From assembly GCF_030864355.1 (NCBI RefSeq), contig NC_083395.1:1922001-1986000 (forward strand): 64,000 nucleotides of DNA, in the 5' to 3' direction. The stretch is from Cutaneotrichosporon cavernicola (lineage: Eukaryota; Basidiomycota; Tremellomycetes; Trichosporonales; Trichosporonaceae). Positions 21,301 to 31,922 of this stretch are shown one piece after another. The notes beneath the pieces were generated by a model that was given only the letters and a program-made list of their open reading frames with translations, was not told where the DNA came from and did not search any database. The translations under genes and the position numbers were made by a program. Numbering within the stretch: position 1 is the stretch's first letter; the number at the start of each line of letters is the position of its first letter.

Positions 21301-22820
21301 TGACGTAGTGCACTTCGTCAAAGATTACAAACTCGACGTCACGGATCAAGTCTGCACCCTTGTAGAGCATGCTTCGCAGAATCTCGGTCGTCATCTGTCG
21401 TCAGCCCGTCGAGGACCCGGAAGCTCACGATCAAACAGCTTCCTTCCGAGTTGATCTGAACATCTCCTGTTAGAATGCCCACGGTCGATGGGTCAAACGT
21501 CGTCTTGAAGTCTCTGAACTTCTGATTTGACAGCGCCTTGATAGGCGAGGTGTAAATAGCGCTGAATGTTAGTTGGTGCAGGAAGGCGCAGCTCACCGAG
21601 TCATGTGCTTCGCAGCAAGGGCGATGGCATATTCTGCCACGACAGTCTTACCGGCCGATGTGTGCGCGGCGACGAAGACAGAGTCACCCATCTCAAGACG
21701 GTACACGGCCTCCTTCTGGAAATTGTCGAGCTCGAAGGGGTACTAGGGTCAGCGGTGGAACAGCTCGAATCAGCTCACCTCTCGAGCCATCTCGGGGACC
21801 AGCTCGCGGAACTGTTGTCAGTCAAATAACACAACTGGGCTCACGTTGACGAGCTCCTGGTTAACGTCAACGACGTGGGCCCACTCCTTCTTCTCGGCCG
21901 CCTTAATAAGATTTCTCCGAGCCGGCGGTGGGGCTGGCAAACGCTGTAGTTGTTAGCACAGGCCATATGCATCAACATACGCCGACAGGTAGCAGATCGT
22001 CCACGTTCTTGCGAGAAGAAGGTGCGCCGAGCCGCTCCTCGCTGTCCGGCGTGGCGATGTCATCGTCACCCAGCCGCGAGACCTGGGAGTCAGCTCCACA
22101 TAGACACACCGTGAGTTCACCTCGAGTGTCGGAGACTCGTCACCGCCACGCCTTCGCCTTCTTGCCTTAGTTGCCATCGACTGCTGCCCAAGCATCTCAA
22201 CGAGGAACTCGTCCGCTGGGAAGAGTTAGCGATGCCTACGTGCTGAACCTACCGCCGTCCAACTGAAGGCCGCGCTTGAGGCCTGGCGCCCGCGTCTTCC
22301 ATCCCTCTTCCTCAGCAAGGTCCTCCTCCACCTCTTCAGGGGTCACAGCCGGTTCCAGTCCACCTGGAAGGAAAGGCGCGTTCGTGCTCTTGCCGCGGAC
22401 AAAGTTCTTGAGCGCGCCTGGCTCACGCTGCATTGATGACGAGAGGTTGGGGTGCAACGGTTGCTTAGGAGCGAGGGCATCGCGCCAATGCGTGAACGTG
22501 CCGTCAATGCCGCGGAAGGTTGGGGCGACGGTGTGCGTTGCCGGAAGCGGGGTTAGGGTCAACGGAGGGAAGGGAACCTGCGTAGGCAGAGGGACCTGCC
22601 AGCGCCACAAGTCCTCAGAGAGGTCCTTAGGAGGAGATAATACGTCAGACTCCAGCTGCTTGATGGCATCGGAAGCGGTTGGGAGGCCCTGGATGCCCAG
22701 TGACTGAGCGAGGTTGTCGGAAGGAAGATTGGAGCTTGCAGGATGCGCAGCGGCAGCAACGAGCTCTAGGAAGCGCTCAGAATCGATAAACCCGCCATTG
22801 GGAGTTTTATTGTCCCCCAT
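18348..22820 (-). CDS. SKI2: Ski2-type DExH RNA helicase of the Ski complex, about 18 exons
   Basis: Cytoplasmic 3'-to-5' RNA helicase that feeds mRNA into the exosome. On the minus strand the exons give, in order, an N-terminal segment with [18 protein letters not shown] (Ski2 signature), [15 protein letters not shown], motif [31 protein letters not shown], motif [14 protein letters not shown], motif [27 protein letters not shown], motif [14 protein letters not shown], the arch domain, and a C-terminal helical domain ending in IVFAASLYL. There are about 17 introns, most 30-60 nt. I chose the ATG at 22820 because the sequence between it and the in-frame ATG at 22931 looks like a pyrimidine-rich leader; the longer form is possible. 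A run of about 13 glycines is encoded at about 20690-20735, between the first RecA domain and the second, and is unusual. Confidence 0.9.
20690..20735. repeat. CCA/CCG trinucleotide run encoding poly-Gly in SKI2
   Basis: Plus strand reads (CCTC)CACCACCACCACCCC then (CCG)n; on the coding strand this gives about 13 consecutive glycines followed by Arg. It lies inside an Arg/Gly-rich insert of the helicase ([26 protein letters not shown]), so the insert is RGG-like and may bind RNA. Confidence 0.75.
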
Positions 22821-23055
22821 GTCGTCGGAAAGAGTGGTGAGACTAATAGTTTGATGAGAGGAGAGAGAACGTTGTTGAACTGTTGTGTTGTCTTTCAATG
22901 ATTGAGATGAGTCGACATGCGGCTCCGTCATGGAAAGAATACATTTACGTAACGCGAGGACTAGGGTGGAGGTCTGCGGTGGTGGTGGCTGGTGTCACCC
23001 GACCACACTCCGTCATTTCGATTGTTCTGTTACTCACTTCTTCTCAACCAACATC
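22821..23055. promoter_or_regulatory. Bidirectional promoter between SKI2 and FCP1
   Basis: About 235 bp (or 124 bp if SKI2 starts at 22931) separate the two divergent start codons. Both genes act on RNA polymerase II transcripts, so shared control is plausible. No clear TATA box seen. Confidence 0.5.
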
Positions 23056-26028
23056 ATGAGCGACCTAACACCCCTCAAGCTCCCGGAGGACCTCCCGTAC
23101 CCCATTACTATCACACGCGTCTCAGTCGAGAAAGGTACAAACGTCCGCCGCGGCGACAGGATGCTCGAGTACTCCTTTATGTCAGCGACTCGGCGCAAAG
23201 AGCTCGACAAGTTGGCCAAGGAGGGTAAAGAACCGCCGTCCCAGCTGCGCGGGAACGACATGATCGGCAGTTGGGAGAGCCCCATCGATGGGGAGGTCAA
23301 GCGGTGGGATTCATCGGTCAAGCCAGGCGTCTTGTTTGAGCGGCGCAGCGCGACGTGCGTTAGTTGAGAGTGCGCTGACAACAGCAAGCCAGTTGTGAGG
23401 ATAGAGCAGCCTTGCACCCATCCTGTGCAGTTCAACGGCATGTGTGGCATTTGTGGTGCCAACATCACCAAGTGTGTAGTTGTGAGGCGGTGCTGACAGC
23501 AGCGACGACTACCTCTCAAGGCCTTCTAACGAGGCAGGGCCCTCACGCTATCCTAGCGGTTTTGAGATGGCACACGACTCGTCAGGTGTCACTGTGTCGG
23601 CGAGCGTGAACTGCCATGGTTGACTATAGCTGACAGCAGGAAGCGAAGCGGCTGGAGACGCAGACGCGTGACGGCCTTCTCAAGGCGAGGAAGCTCTCAC
23701 TCATCGTTGATCTCGACCAGACGATCATCCACACAACTGTTGACCCTACTGTGGGGGAGTGGCTGGACGAGTGCGCCGAGGACGCCAAGGCTCAGGCTAA
23801 GGCTAAGGCAAGGGACGGCGACGATGATACGAAGGGCCCGGACGGCACGCCTAAGGACGGCGAAGAAGCTGAGGTGGTTATGAAGGACGACAGTGGCCGG
23901 CCCGCGGAGGCCTCCACAACACCACCTGGATCACCCAAACCCAAGCGGGAACCCAACCCCAACGCCGAGGCCTTGAAGGACGTCGCCCGGTTCCAGCTCG
24001 CTGAGGACCTCCCCCCAGGCAAGATTCCGGGCAGGGGCCAACCGCCCTCGCGATGGTACTACACCAAACCTCGGTAAGCTTCTTTCCGTTCGATGTAGCT
24101 AACTCAAAGACCCGGGTTACCGGAGTTCCTCGCCGACCTTTCCAAGCTGTACGAGATGCATGTCTACACGATGGGCACACGGACCTACGCCGACGCCATT
24201 TGTCGCATCATCGACCCGGACGGCAAGATATTTGGCGGGCGAATTCTCAGCCGCGACGAGAGTGGGAGTGAGTGACCCTATAAGCGGCGCTGACAAAAGG
24301 CATGAGCTCGAAGAGCTTGATGCGTTTGTTTCCAACAGACCAGAGCATGGTCGTCATCATCGACGACCGCGCCGACGTCTGGGCTGACAGCCCGAACCTT
24401 ATCAAGGTCGTGCCCTGTGAGCTGTCCAATGATCCCCTGGGCTAACGGTAGACGACTTCTTCGTCGGCATCGGCGACATCAACAGTTCCTTCTTACCCCC
24501 GGCTCAGCCCACCATTACCATGCCTCCCGGGAGGACTCAGCCACCGGTTTCCGATCGCTCGTCTTCAGCTGCCTCGACACCACCACTTGCCACCCCGAGT
24601 GACATTCCTAGCACAGAGGATGGCTTAATGCTCCAGTCTAAGATTCTTGACCAAATGACCGAGGCGCGTCCACTCGCCAAGCTCGAGCGTGAGAGCGAGG
24701 AGAATGATGACGAGTGTATCGAAGGTCACGAGGGAGAGGGCGAAGCTTCGAACGACAAGGAGCCACTGAAGCCCGAGGAGAAGTCGGAGGATGGCGAGCA
24801 GTCCAACGAGGACAGAGAGAAGCATGCTCCGCACGTCCTGCATCTCCGGCACCCGCACCACCGCAAAGCGGTTCTCAAAGATGACGACGTGGAGCTCGAT
24901 CGGGTCGGTGGCATCCTCCGGGTCATCCACTCACAGTACTACGAGGCGTACAGCCGGCGCGACCGGACGTCTGATACTTTGCCAATGCTGTGCGACACGA
25001 CGCTCATCATCCAGGAGCTCAAGGATGAAGTCCTCCGTGGATGCGTGATCGGGTTCACGGGCGTGATCCCAATCCACACACCGCCCGAAGACTACGAGAC
25101 TTGGAAGGTCGCAGAGGCCTTCGGCGCGCAGTGCGTGAGGGATCTGGACCCATCCATGACTCATCTCGTGACGGCGAACCTCCAGACCAAGAAGATGCAC
25201 GACGCTGGACGGATACCGGGGCTAAAGATCGTGTGGCTCGCGTGGCTTCAGTCCTGCGTCGCCCTGTGGAAGCACGAGCCAGAGGGGCCGTTCCTTGCTT
25301 CACATCCAGCATGGGAAAAGGCTCGCGAGGAGGGGGAACGAGAGCCGTCTCTGCCCATGGAGGAGGAGAAGGAGGAAGAAAACTCGGACTCGGATGAGGA
25401 GTTCAGACGAAAAGCGATGGCGTGGGATGCAGCTGCGGACGCCGAGTTCGAGGAGTTCCTGAACGCGAGCGACGACGGTGACGGTTCGCAAACGGCTGGC
25501 GAGGATGACCGCCAGGACCTGGACGGCTCCAAGTCTCCCGTCTCTGTTATCGACAACGGCGAGTGAGTAACGAAAACGGGCCGCAGAGTTGCACAACCTG
25601 CTAGGACCATGAGTTTGGCTGACAGCAGATGGCACTCGTGGTCGCGCGCGTCAACCCCCGGTCCGTCCATATTGTCCAGAGCCCCATCCCCGGGCCGTGA
25701 CACGTCGCCGGGGCGCGAGACGCCCAAGACGGTCGCGTGGGCTGACGACGAGAATCAGCCATTAGAGCGGATAAGAGAGCCACAGCCTGGCGAGATCGTG
25801 TCCTATCCGCCGCGCAAGAAGCGCAAGATCCTCATGCTCACGGCGCCGAGCGACGACGACGACGTACCCGAGGCAAACAAACTCGAATTTGGCGGCAAGA
25901 TGGACTGGTCCAACGGCGAGTCCTCCAATGCGGAAGGGGTGTCACGCACCGCGTCGGAGGCTGCTGCCGATTCCGATGATGAAGAGTTCGCCAGGATGCT
26001 TGAGGCAAGCCTCGCTGACGACCAGTAG
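23056..26028 (+). CDS. FCP1: RNA polymerase II CTD phosphatase FCP1, 8 exons
   Basis: 902 residues when joined 23056-23354, 23385-23471, 23503-23605, 23640-24073, 24110-24267, 24300-24416, 24452-25562 and 25629-26028; the total is in frame. FCP1 removes phosphate from the CTD of RNA polymerase II for recycling. The N-terminal part has the lipoyl-like barrel (IGSWESPIDGEVKRWD) and a four-Cys element (PCTHPVQFNGMCGICG). The catalytic FCPH domain has LIVDLDQTIIHTTVD (DxDxT nucleophile), PGLPEFLADLSKLYEMHVYT and VVIIDDRADVW. A BRCT domain lies around GCVIGFTGVIPIHTPPEDYE to LKIVWLAWLQSCVALW. The tail is acidic and ends in EEFARMLEASLADD. A roughly 60-residue acidic insert separates the nucleophile from the rest of the catalytic domain. 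Six of seven introns are 30-36 nt. Confidence 0.95.
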
Positions 26029-26150
26029 TTCTGCCGCCCTAGCGCGCCTCGCGATTGCGTGATGTGACATGTAGCCATAGGCATGCATAGGACTTGACAA
26101 GCCGTCGGGTCATTACAAGCTCTCACCCTTCACACACCGCCATCTCGCAT

Positions 26151-27392
26151 CTACTCTGCTCTCTCCAACATCGTCGGAGCTGCCCGCGCTGGAACGTTAA
26201 AGTTGCGGCGGTTGAGCAACAAGCCCTTGATAGCGCGCACCTCGCGGCGGACGTTGTCCCACTCCTCGCTCCGAGCCGGCGGGATCCCGAGTGGCGACGG
26301 CTCGGGTTGGCCGGCGACCTTGCCACCCGCGCTGGCGAGGTTGGCGCTGAGGGTACCCAAGCCGACGCGACCAGTGTTGGTGGCGCCCGGCACCGGTCCC
26401 CATGGTGTGCTCGGCCCGCCCGATCGAGCGAGGAAGAGTTCGCGGTGCAGCCCGGAAGTGTATCCCTCCAATGTGCTAACGAGCGACGTGCGGGTAGTAG
26501 CCGTAGCATCAAGGTTGGCCGCGAGGTCCTTAAGCGCGGCAGAAAGGTCGCCAACATCAGCGCGGAGAGGGACAGGGGGCGGCTTAGTGGCTGGGGGGAA
26601 CTCGTCCTCGAGACTGGTAATGGCCGACTTTGGGCTCTCTGGCTCCTGGCCAGGCAGCGCGATCTGCTTGTCCTTCTCCTGTTCCTTCGCGGCAGCCTTC
26701 TCGGCCCGCTCGGCCTCGATCTTTGCGATAGCCTCGTCGCGCTCGGCCGTCTCCTCGGCATTCAGGGCTAGGGGGAACATCCCGAGGCCGCGGACGAGTT
26801 GCAGCTTCTCGAGGAGAGCGCGCCAGCGGTCCTTTTGCGCGCCGGCGATCGCATTACGTGCTGAATAGGTCGCATGTAGTAGCGGGAGGAGGAAGACACT
26901 CCATGCGCCAGCGAGGAGGGCCGAACCGCCGACGAGGAGGGAGACGACATACGTAAGGCGCTTCAGTTGTTGGGGTAAAGTGCTGAGGGGTCGCGGAGCG
27001 TTCTTCAGGTGCGTTACGGTGGGAGGGAAGGCCGCGGCTGCGGCGGGGATCACGGGGTATGCGGGAGGAATGGATGCGGGTGCCGTGGGCGTTGGGGCAG
27101 AAGCTGGGGCTGGGGTTGTCTCGGGTGCGCTAGTGGCAGATACTGTCGCGGATGCAGCAGGCACAGGAGGGATAGAAGTGGAAGCGGTCTCGATGGGAGC
27201 TGTCTCGATCGGTGCAGAGGTGAGCGGGGACTCGGTTGGAGCAGCTGGTGCAGAGGTGGGCACTGCTGGTGACTCCACGATCGGCGGAGGGCTAGCGAAG
27301 CTGGCCTCCGATGGCGGAGTGACAGTTGCTTCGGGGGCCGATACTGCCTCGCCGAGCGGCGCTGAGGAAGGAGCTGGTGGGTCGTTGGGCAT
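26151..27392 (-). CDS. Pex14-like peroxisomal membrane protein
   Basis: 413 residues from the ATG at 27392; an earlier in-frame ATG at 27473 would add 27 hydrophobic-leaning residues. The first 130 residues are Pro/Ala/Ser/Thr-rich. A hydrophobic segment follows at about residues 150-175 (YVVSLLVGGSALLAGAWSVF). Then come a charged coiled-coil-like stretch (EETAERDEAIAKIEAERAEK) and a C-terminal block with LVSTLEGYTSGLHRELFLAR and EVRAIKGLLLNRRNF. The last motif resembles the KGxLLxxRRF ending of fungal Pex14/Pex17/Pex33 docking proteins, which receive cargo-loaded Pex5 at the peroxisome. The N-terminal Pex5-binding domain of true Pex14 is not evident, so this is more likely a Pex17/Pex33-like paralogue. 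It lies tail to tail with FCP1 and divergent from ATG12. Confidence 0.55.
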   Translation of the reverse strand: MPNDPPAPSSAPLGEAVSAPEATVTPPSEASFASPPPIVESPAVPTSAPAAPTESPLTSAPIETAPIETASTSIPPVPAASATVSATSAPETTPAPASAPTPTAPASIPPAYPVIPAAAAAFPPTVTHLKNAPRPLSTLPQQLKRLTYVVSLLVGGSALLAGAWSVFLLPLLHATYSARNAIAGAQKDRWRALLEKLQLVRGLGMFPLALNAEETAERDEAIAKIEAERAEKAAAKEQEKDKQIALPGQEPESPKSAITSLEDEFPPATKPPPVPLRADVGDLSAALKDLAANLDATATTRTSLVSTLEGYTSGLHRELFLARSGGPSTPWGPVPGATNTGRVGLGTLSANLASAGGKVAGQPEPSPLGIPPARSEEWDNVRREVRAIKGLLLNRRNFNVPARAAPTMLERAE

Positions 27393-27661
27393 GGCGATGG
27401 CGATGGAGATGACGGAGATGAAGAAGATGGAAGATGAAGTGGGTGTATCGGCAACAGTGTTCCCGGTGGCCACCCAGGTACGCCCGCTCCCCTCTATTCA
27501 CGTGGAATTGATCCCGTTGCCGCTGGACCGACCTCCACCGCTCGAGCAAGACGCGCTTGGGGTCATTGTTGACGTCGACATCGACACTCCCAACTCCATC
27601 CCAGCTGCATCCATGTCGGCCGTCGAGGGTATGTTTTATGCGAGTGGAGGGGAGGAGACTG

Positions 27662-28271
27662 ATGGAAGCGCCACCACCAACTATCCCGGCGGCGACGCTA
27701 GCCGCGCTCGACAAGTACAAGGCCGGACACAAGGATACCAAGGGTGAGTGGGATGCGCGAACCGCGGACGTTGGGCTGTGGTTGTCTAGTGGCGCGGCGT
27801 AGCAGCTCCCCCGACTATTCGCGTCAAGCTGCAGCGCGTCATCATGAGCGTGTTAGACCCATCCATTGTTGCCTGCGTCACACTCGCGCTCACACTAGTC
27901 GTCGTGCTGTTCAAGTCTATCGGCTCTGCACCGATCATGAAGAACAATGTATTCAAGATTAGCGCGAACAACAAGTTCCACACCGTCAACTCGTTCCTGC
28001 GAAAGCAGCTGGGGTTCAAGGCTGGAGATCCACTGGTGCGTCCCGCTGAGACTGCTCTCACCACCCTTCCCCGGACTGTGGCGTGATGGGGCTCCCATTC
28101 TGTCGCATATCTTCTAGCTACTATTCATAGTACACTAGCTGACAACAGTTCACGTATATTAACGGCGCGTTTGCACCAACACCCGACGACATCGTCGGTA
28201 ACCTGTACGACTGCTTCCAGACGGGCGAACGGCTCATTGTCAATTACAGCAACACGCAGGCTTGGGGATAG
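27662..28271 (+). CDS. ATG12: Ubiquitin-like autophagy protein ATG12, 3 exons
   Basis: 144 residues if joined 27662-27743, 27806-28035 and 28149-28271. ATG12 is conjugated through its C-terminal Gly to ATG5 to form the E3 for ATG8 lipidation. Family blocks are [60 protein letters not shown] and the C-terminal [15 protein letters not shown], ending on the required glycine. Introns are 62 and 113 nt. The segment between [11 protein letters not shown] and VVVLFK (about 27840-27897) is hydrophobic and has no counterpart in the ATG12 sequences I know; it may be part of an additional intron whose sites I could not fix. Confidence 0.9.
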
Positions 28272-28490
28272 GCGCTGGACAAGGACATACCCGCTGTACC
28301 ATCACATGTAATCTTACGCTGACGCGGACGGCCGAACGGGGTTCGCCCTCGAGGACTGGGAGCTGGACGACCGCTGAGAGGAGCTGGTGCGGGTATATGG
28401 CGCTGGAACACCATCTACGCGATCATAAGCCCCCTCATTCTCGTGCCCCATGCCCTGCACAAGCTCTGCAAGCCAAAAGATAAGCTGTTA

Positions 28491-28589
28491 TGGACGGGTT
28501 AGGAATCGAACCAAAGACCTTGTCAAGAGATCCTAATAGCAATGCTAATGAATGCTAATGACACGCTCTACCAACTGAGCTACACGCCC
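28491..28589 (-). tRNA. tRNA-Ala (anticodon AGC) with a 26-nt intron
   Basis: On the minus strand: acceptor GGGCGTG pairs with CCCGTCC in six of seven positions (the mismatch at pair 6-67 is unusual), D arm GCTC/GAGC perfect, anticodon stem TGTCA/TGACA, loop TTAGCAT with anticodon AGC (28554-28556 on the plus strand), T arm TTTGG TTCGATT CCTAA with one mismatch, discriminator A. The intron occupies 28527-28552 directly 3' of position 37. Part of the intron is a duplicate of the anticodon loop (see findings). Confidence 0.85.
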
Positions 28590-29777
28590 TTGCACACGTT
28601 CTCTATTTTCTGTGGTCACGTGACTGCCGTGACCAGGTAGTGAGCGTGCTGTTCGAGGCAATGGATGGTCTGGAGAACTGAAGGGTTGTGGGCCGCGAGT
28701 ACGGCATGAGAAGGGTTTGGAAACGATGTGGAGGGTCCCGTCAATTTCGCTCAACAGGCACACTTCATTCCAGAGATGTGATGTGTCTCAGACGCTCTTG
28801 CTCTGCAAAACGCACGCGTGTACTGGTTGGCGTACTCGGCCGCGGTAGCATTACCCCCATGCACAGGCTATCTCCGGTCTCCGACGCGATGGGAACGCTG
28901 CATGGGAGAGCGCTGCAGAGCATTGGACGACGCCACCTAACCCCTAATCATGGTGAACAACATCAAGCTTTGTCAGCCGTGGCCTCATGCCCGCGTCCTC
29001 TACCGCCCCTAACCAGTCTCACTGGACCGAGAGCGATAACCTCTCCTTTCCCTGACTAATACCGATCCATGGAGCGCGTTGCAGTGTCTGCAGCTGCTTC
29101 CAAGACGGTAACTCCTCCAGCTCCTCATCCGGACCCGCCGGCCGTCGTAACACCTCGTCAGCCATAATCCAGCACCTCAGCGCAGCCTCGACGATAGCCG
29201 TCTCTCAGTGCCCAGTACGACGCAGTCCTCAACAAGGCAAGCAACCCCACTTCAGAGCACATCCTCACGCAGGCTAACACTTTGACCCTCCTTCTCTGGT
29301 AGGATGTCACGAAGTGCCCCAACAGAGCGTTGCTGCGACACGTCGCCACCAGCAACACGAACACCTTGCGGACGAGAGGTACGTGTAAGGCGAGGCCATC
29401 AATGACAGATGTTAGTTATTCAGTACTCTGCCGGTCATCTGTCTAGCCGAGACAGTGTTACATCGTCTATGGGTCCTCAAACCCAGCCACAGCGCGCCGT
29501 GGGCGGTCGGGGACTGGCGTCAGTATCTTCCGTGGTGCGTTGCCCAGCTGGGCCCAACTCGTCGTCACAGGAAACCCGCCGCCAACCAGTCGCCAGCAAT
29601 TGTGTGCGGGATAATTATCCCCGATGCCATGTCAGACCTCCACCTCCCTCCATCATCCAGTCAACCCACTAACGCCACCGACTGATATCTTCTCTTCCCT
29701 TCCCTTCCCTCTACTCCCCCTCTCCCTTCCACATCCTCGTCCACCCCTTACCCCCTCCCAGACCACAAATACGCCGC
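28590..29777. other. Intergenic, about 1.2 kb
   Basis: No gene recognised. Open frames at 28688-29059 and 29158-29364 show no family resemblance. Around 29220-29390 the plus strand has a protein-like run broken by a TAG at about 29300 (NPTSEHILTQANTLTLLLW before it, DVTKCPNRALLRHVATSNTN after it), which may be a decayed gene, but I cannot place it. Confidence 0.3.
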
Positions 29778-30118
29778 TCACTCCCTCGCGGAAAACTCAC
29801 TAGGGTACGTCGTCGGCACGCGGTTCGCGGGCTTCCAGCCCATCGACTTGCGAATCGGAGGGACGCCAAACACAAGCGCCGGGCCTGCAATCAGCATTAT
29901 CTCCTTCTCTCTCATCCCCCATCTCTCTCAAGGCGTACCCGCAAAGCCGATCACGAGCGAGTAGAAGATGACGGGCTGCTCGTGCGCAGTGCGTTGCTGC
30001 TGTCAGCTTCTGCGTCCCCTGACCCCAAAACGAGACCGGGAAAGCTAGACGCTTCTGCTCCCTCTGTCCTCGTCCCGTTGATGTTGAGACGTACGAAAGC
30101 GCGGTAGATGGCGGACAT
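29778..30118 (-). CDS. Small NADH:ubiquinone oxidoreductase subunit (9.5 kDa / NDUFA3-like), 3 exons
   Basis: 62 residues joined on the minus strand from 30118-30095 (24 nt, 8 codons), 29996-29939 and 29884-29778. All joins use GT/AG and keep the frame; the first intron ends in GCTGACAGCAG. The product contains TAHEQPVIFYSLVIGFAGPA and GVPPIRKSMGWKPANRVPTT, followed by YP. This matches the fungal 9.5 kDa complex I subunit pattern (R-W-x-x-x-E-K-P-x-F-W-S-x-V-I-G, V-P-P-x-R-x-x-x-G, T-Y-P). It should be a single-pass inner-membrane accessory subunit of mitochondrial complex I. At 62 residues it is shorter than the about 80 expected, mainly at the C terminus. The gene is too fragmented to show up as an open reading frame. 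Confidence 0.75.
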
Positions 30119-30541
30119 GGCGATGTTGTTGCTGATGTCGAGATGGGATGCCCAAGGTTGGCCAACCAGAGTACAGACGTTGGGAAGAGCGGAGCCAATT
30201 CCACGTGGGTGCACCACCGTGGGAAAGTGAAATTGCCACCCAGTGCTTCAACTGACATAGCCACAGCTTGTCACAGCTTGTCAATTGCCATAAGTCGAGA
30301 TCGAAGAGTCTGAAGCCTGGTGACTGGTCAGCTGGTCAACTGGCCAGCTGCAGGGCTGTGCTGTATAGTAGAGCCGCAAGGTTCTGCTCGGTGTATGGCA
30401 GGCTTTGATGTTGTAGCGTGCAGCTACGCCTGTGGCCAACCGCGAGCGCTGGAGCCCGAGTTGGAACTCGTCTTTGGAGGAGAGCGATGAAGATGCCGAA
30501 AACCGACGCATACGATACTGGTCATAGAAACCCGTCTTACG
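30119..30541. other. Intergenic, about 420 bp
   Basis: Upstream of the complex I subunit. On the plus strand some codons just before the remnant at 30542 may be further decayed family sequence (ALEPELELVFGGE then a TGA at 30488), but this is weak. Confidence 0.3.
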
Positions 30542-30613
30542 GTCATTACCGGGGAGGAATATCGCACGCTCGTGGATGAGGAGGTGTATGAGCTCGGCAG
30601 TTCAGCGCGCTGA
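30542..30613 (+). pseudogene. C-terminal remnant of an F-box-like family gene
   Basis: In one frame the DNA encodes VITGEEYRTLVDEEVYELGS then a few codons and a TGA at 30611-30613. This closely matches FITDEEYRAETDEEVYALET, the C-terminal signature of the intact gene at 48536. Nothing upstream forms an open family gene; a TGA lies in frame at 30488. It is best read as the surviving tail of a lost paralogue. Confidence 0.6.
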
Positions 30614-30853
30614 TATAGGTACTGTGCGGTAGAAGGTGACAGATGATAGACAAGAGTGTGGGTAACAACAGGAGTGTTGATGAGTCGGGGTTAGCCGCCT
30701 TGCCTTGCTCCACCTATGTTCTTCGCCTGTAGTGACAGTCCACAATCTCTGCTTGCGGTCTCCAGTTTCTCTCCTCCGCCCTCGGCGCTCCTCCAACACT
30801 GGATAACTGTTCCTGTCGAGGATGTTTAGCTCGTGATACATCATGTACATATC

Positions 30854-31922
30854 TTAAAGCTTTGCGTTGCCACCCCCAAGGCCCCAGCGCGCAAACCATT
30901 CCGCGGCACGCGCGACCATCTCAGGCGTGCAGATATGCCCGATCCCTGGCTGGATCCACTGGTCGGTCGCGCGTGCGTCGGCCCGAACCTTTTCCCAGTC
31001 CTCGTTCCCAAATGACGGAGGCACGACCTCGTCGACACCACCACACAGAGCGAGGATGTACTTGTCCTTGAACGTTCCGGGCGCCGTCTTGCCCTCATAG
31101 AACTCGCGCGTCGCCTTGGGGAAGTACATCTTGTCTGTACCGATTGTTCCGTCGGCGCGGAAACGGGTGGTGTGCACCTGATTGAGCGAATCGGGAGGAA
31201 CCGAGATGATCGGCACGGCAATGCGAACACGGGGGTCTGGTGTGAGCAACGCGGGCCAAAATAGTTGCACGAGGCGACGACTCACCAGTCTTCATCAGAC
31301 GCCACACAGCGTGTCCACCGAGCGAGACGCCGGTGCACATGAACTCGACAATCTTGCGCTCGCCCAGCGGGAAGACGTAGTCCTCGAGCATGTCCATGAT
31401 GAGCTGGTGGTCCTCGACGGCACCCGTGAGCGTCGTGGCCATTGCGACACTAAAGTCAGCCTCAGCCTCAGTCTCAGAAGCCGAGAGGCAGGATACTCAC
31501 AGACGAAGCGGGTTCTTGTTGTACGACAGTGTGTCCTTCTTGAGCTTACGGGTACCATGGTTACGCTGGTCGTAGGTCACGACAATGACGTCGCGCGTCC
31601 TCCGCGCGCCGAGCTTGGTCATCTCCCCAACGAGGCCGTGGCACATATTCTCCATCTGGGCCGCGTTGTTCGCCCACCCGTGCGCCACGATCTGACGTCA
31701 GCACATGACCCAGGATGACCAAGGCCGTCAACTCACAACAACCGCAACGGGCTTGTCACCGCCCTTGATCTCCTCAAGACCGTACACTGTAATGTCGAGG
31801 TCGACGAGAGTGAAGGGCGTCTTTGAGCACGGCTTGTACCCGAGGTTGAGCGATGGGAAGTCCATGACGTGAGCTGGGTCCTGGTTGCCCAGGCGGCGCG
31901 AGGGGATCTTGGGGATCGACAT
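30854..31922 (-). CDS. Alpha/beta hydrolase (serine esterase/lipase-like), 4 exons
   Basis: From the ATG at 31922 the exons give IVAHGWANNAAQMENMCHGL (oxyanion-loop region), VTYDQRNHGTRKLK, ATTLTGAVEDHQLIMDMLED, the nucleophile elbow CTGVSLGGHAVWRL (GxSxG), CGGVDEVVPPSF with a likely catalytic Asp, and GIGHICTPEMVARAAEWFAR with the catalytic His near the end. The order Ser-Asp-His and the spacing fit an alpha/beta hydrolase of about 305 residues. Introns start GTGAGT, are about 45-60 nt, and keep the frame at all three joins. No signal peptide. The substrate is unknown; the HGWANN/DQRNHGxR pattern recalls fungal peptidase-like hydrolases. It is divergent from the coiled-coil gene at 32739. 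Confidence 0.8.

Noticed and set aside
24520..25566. Separate gene in the second half of FCP1.
   Set aside because: It is the seventh exon of FCP1, joined by a 35-nt intron and carrying the BRCT domain.
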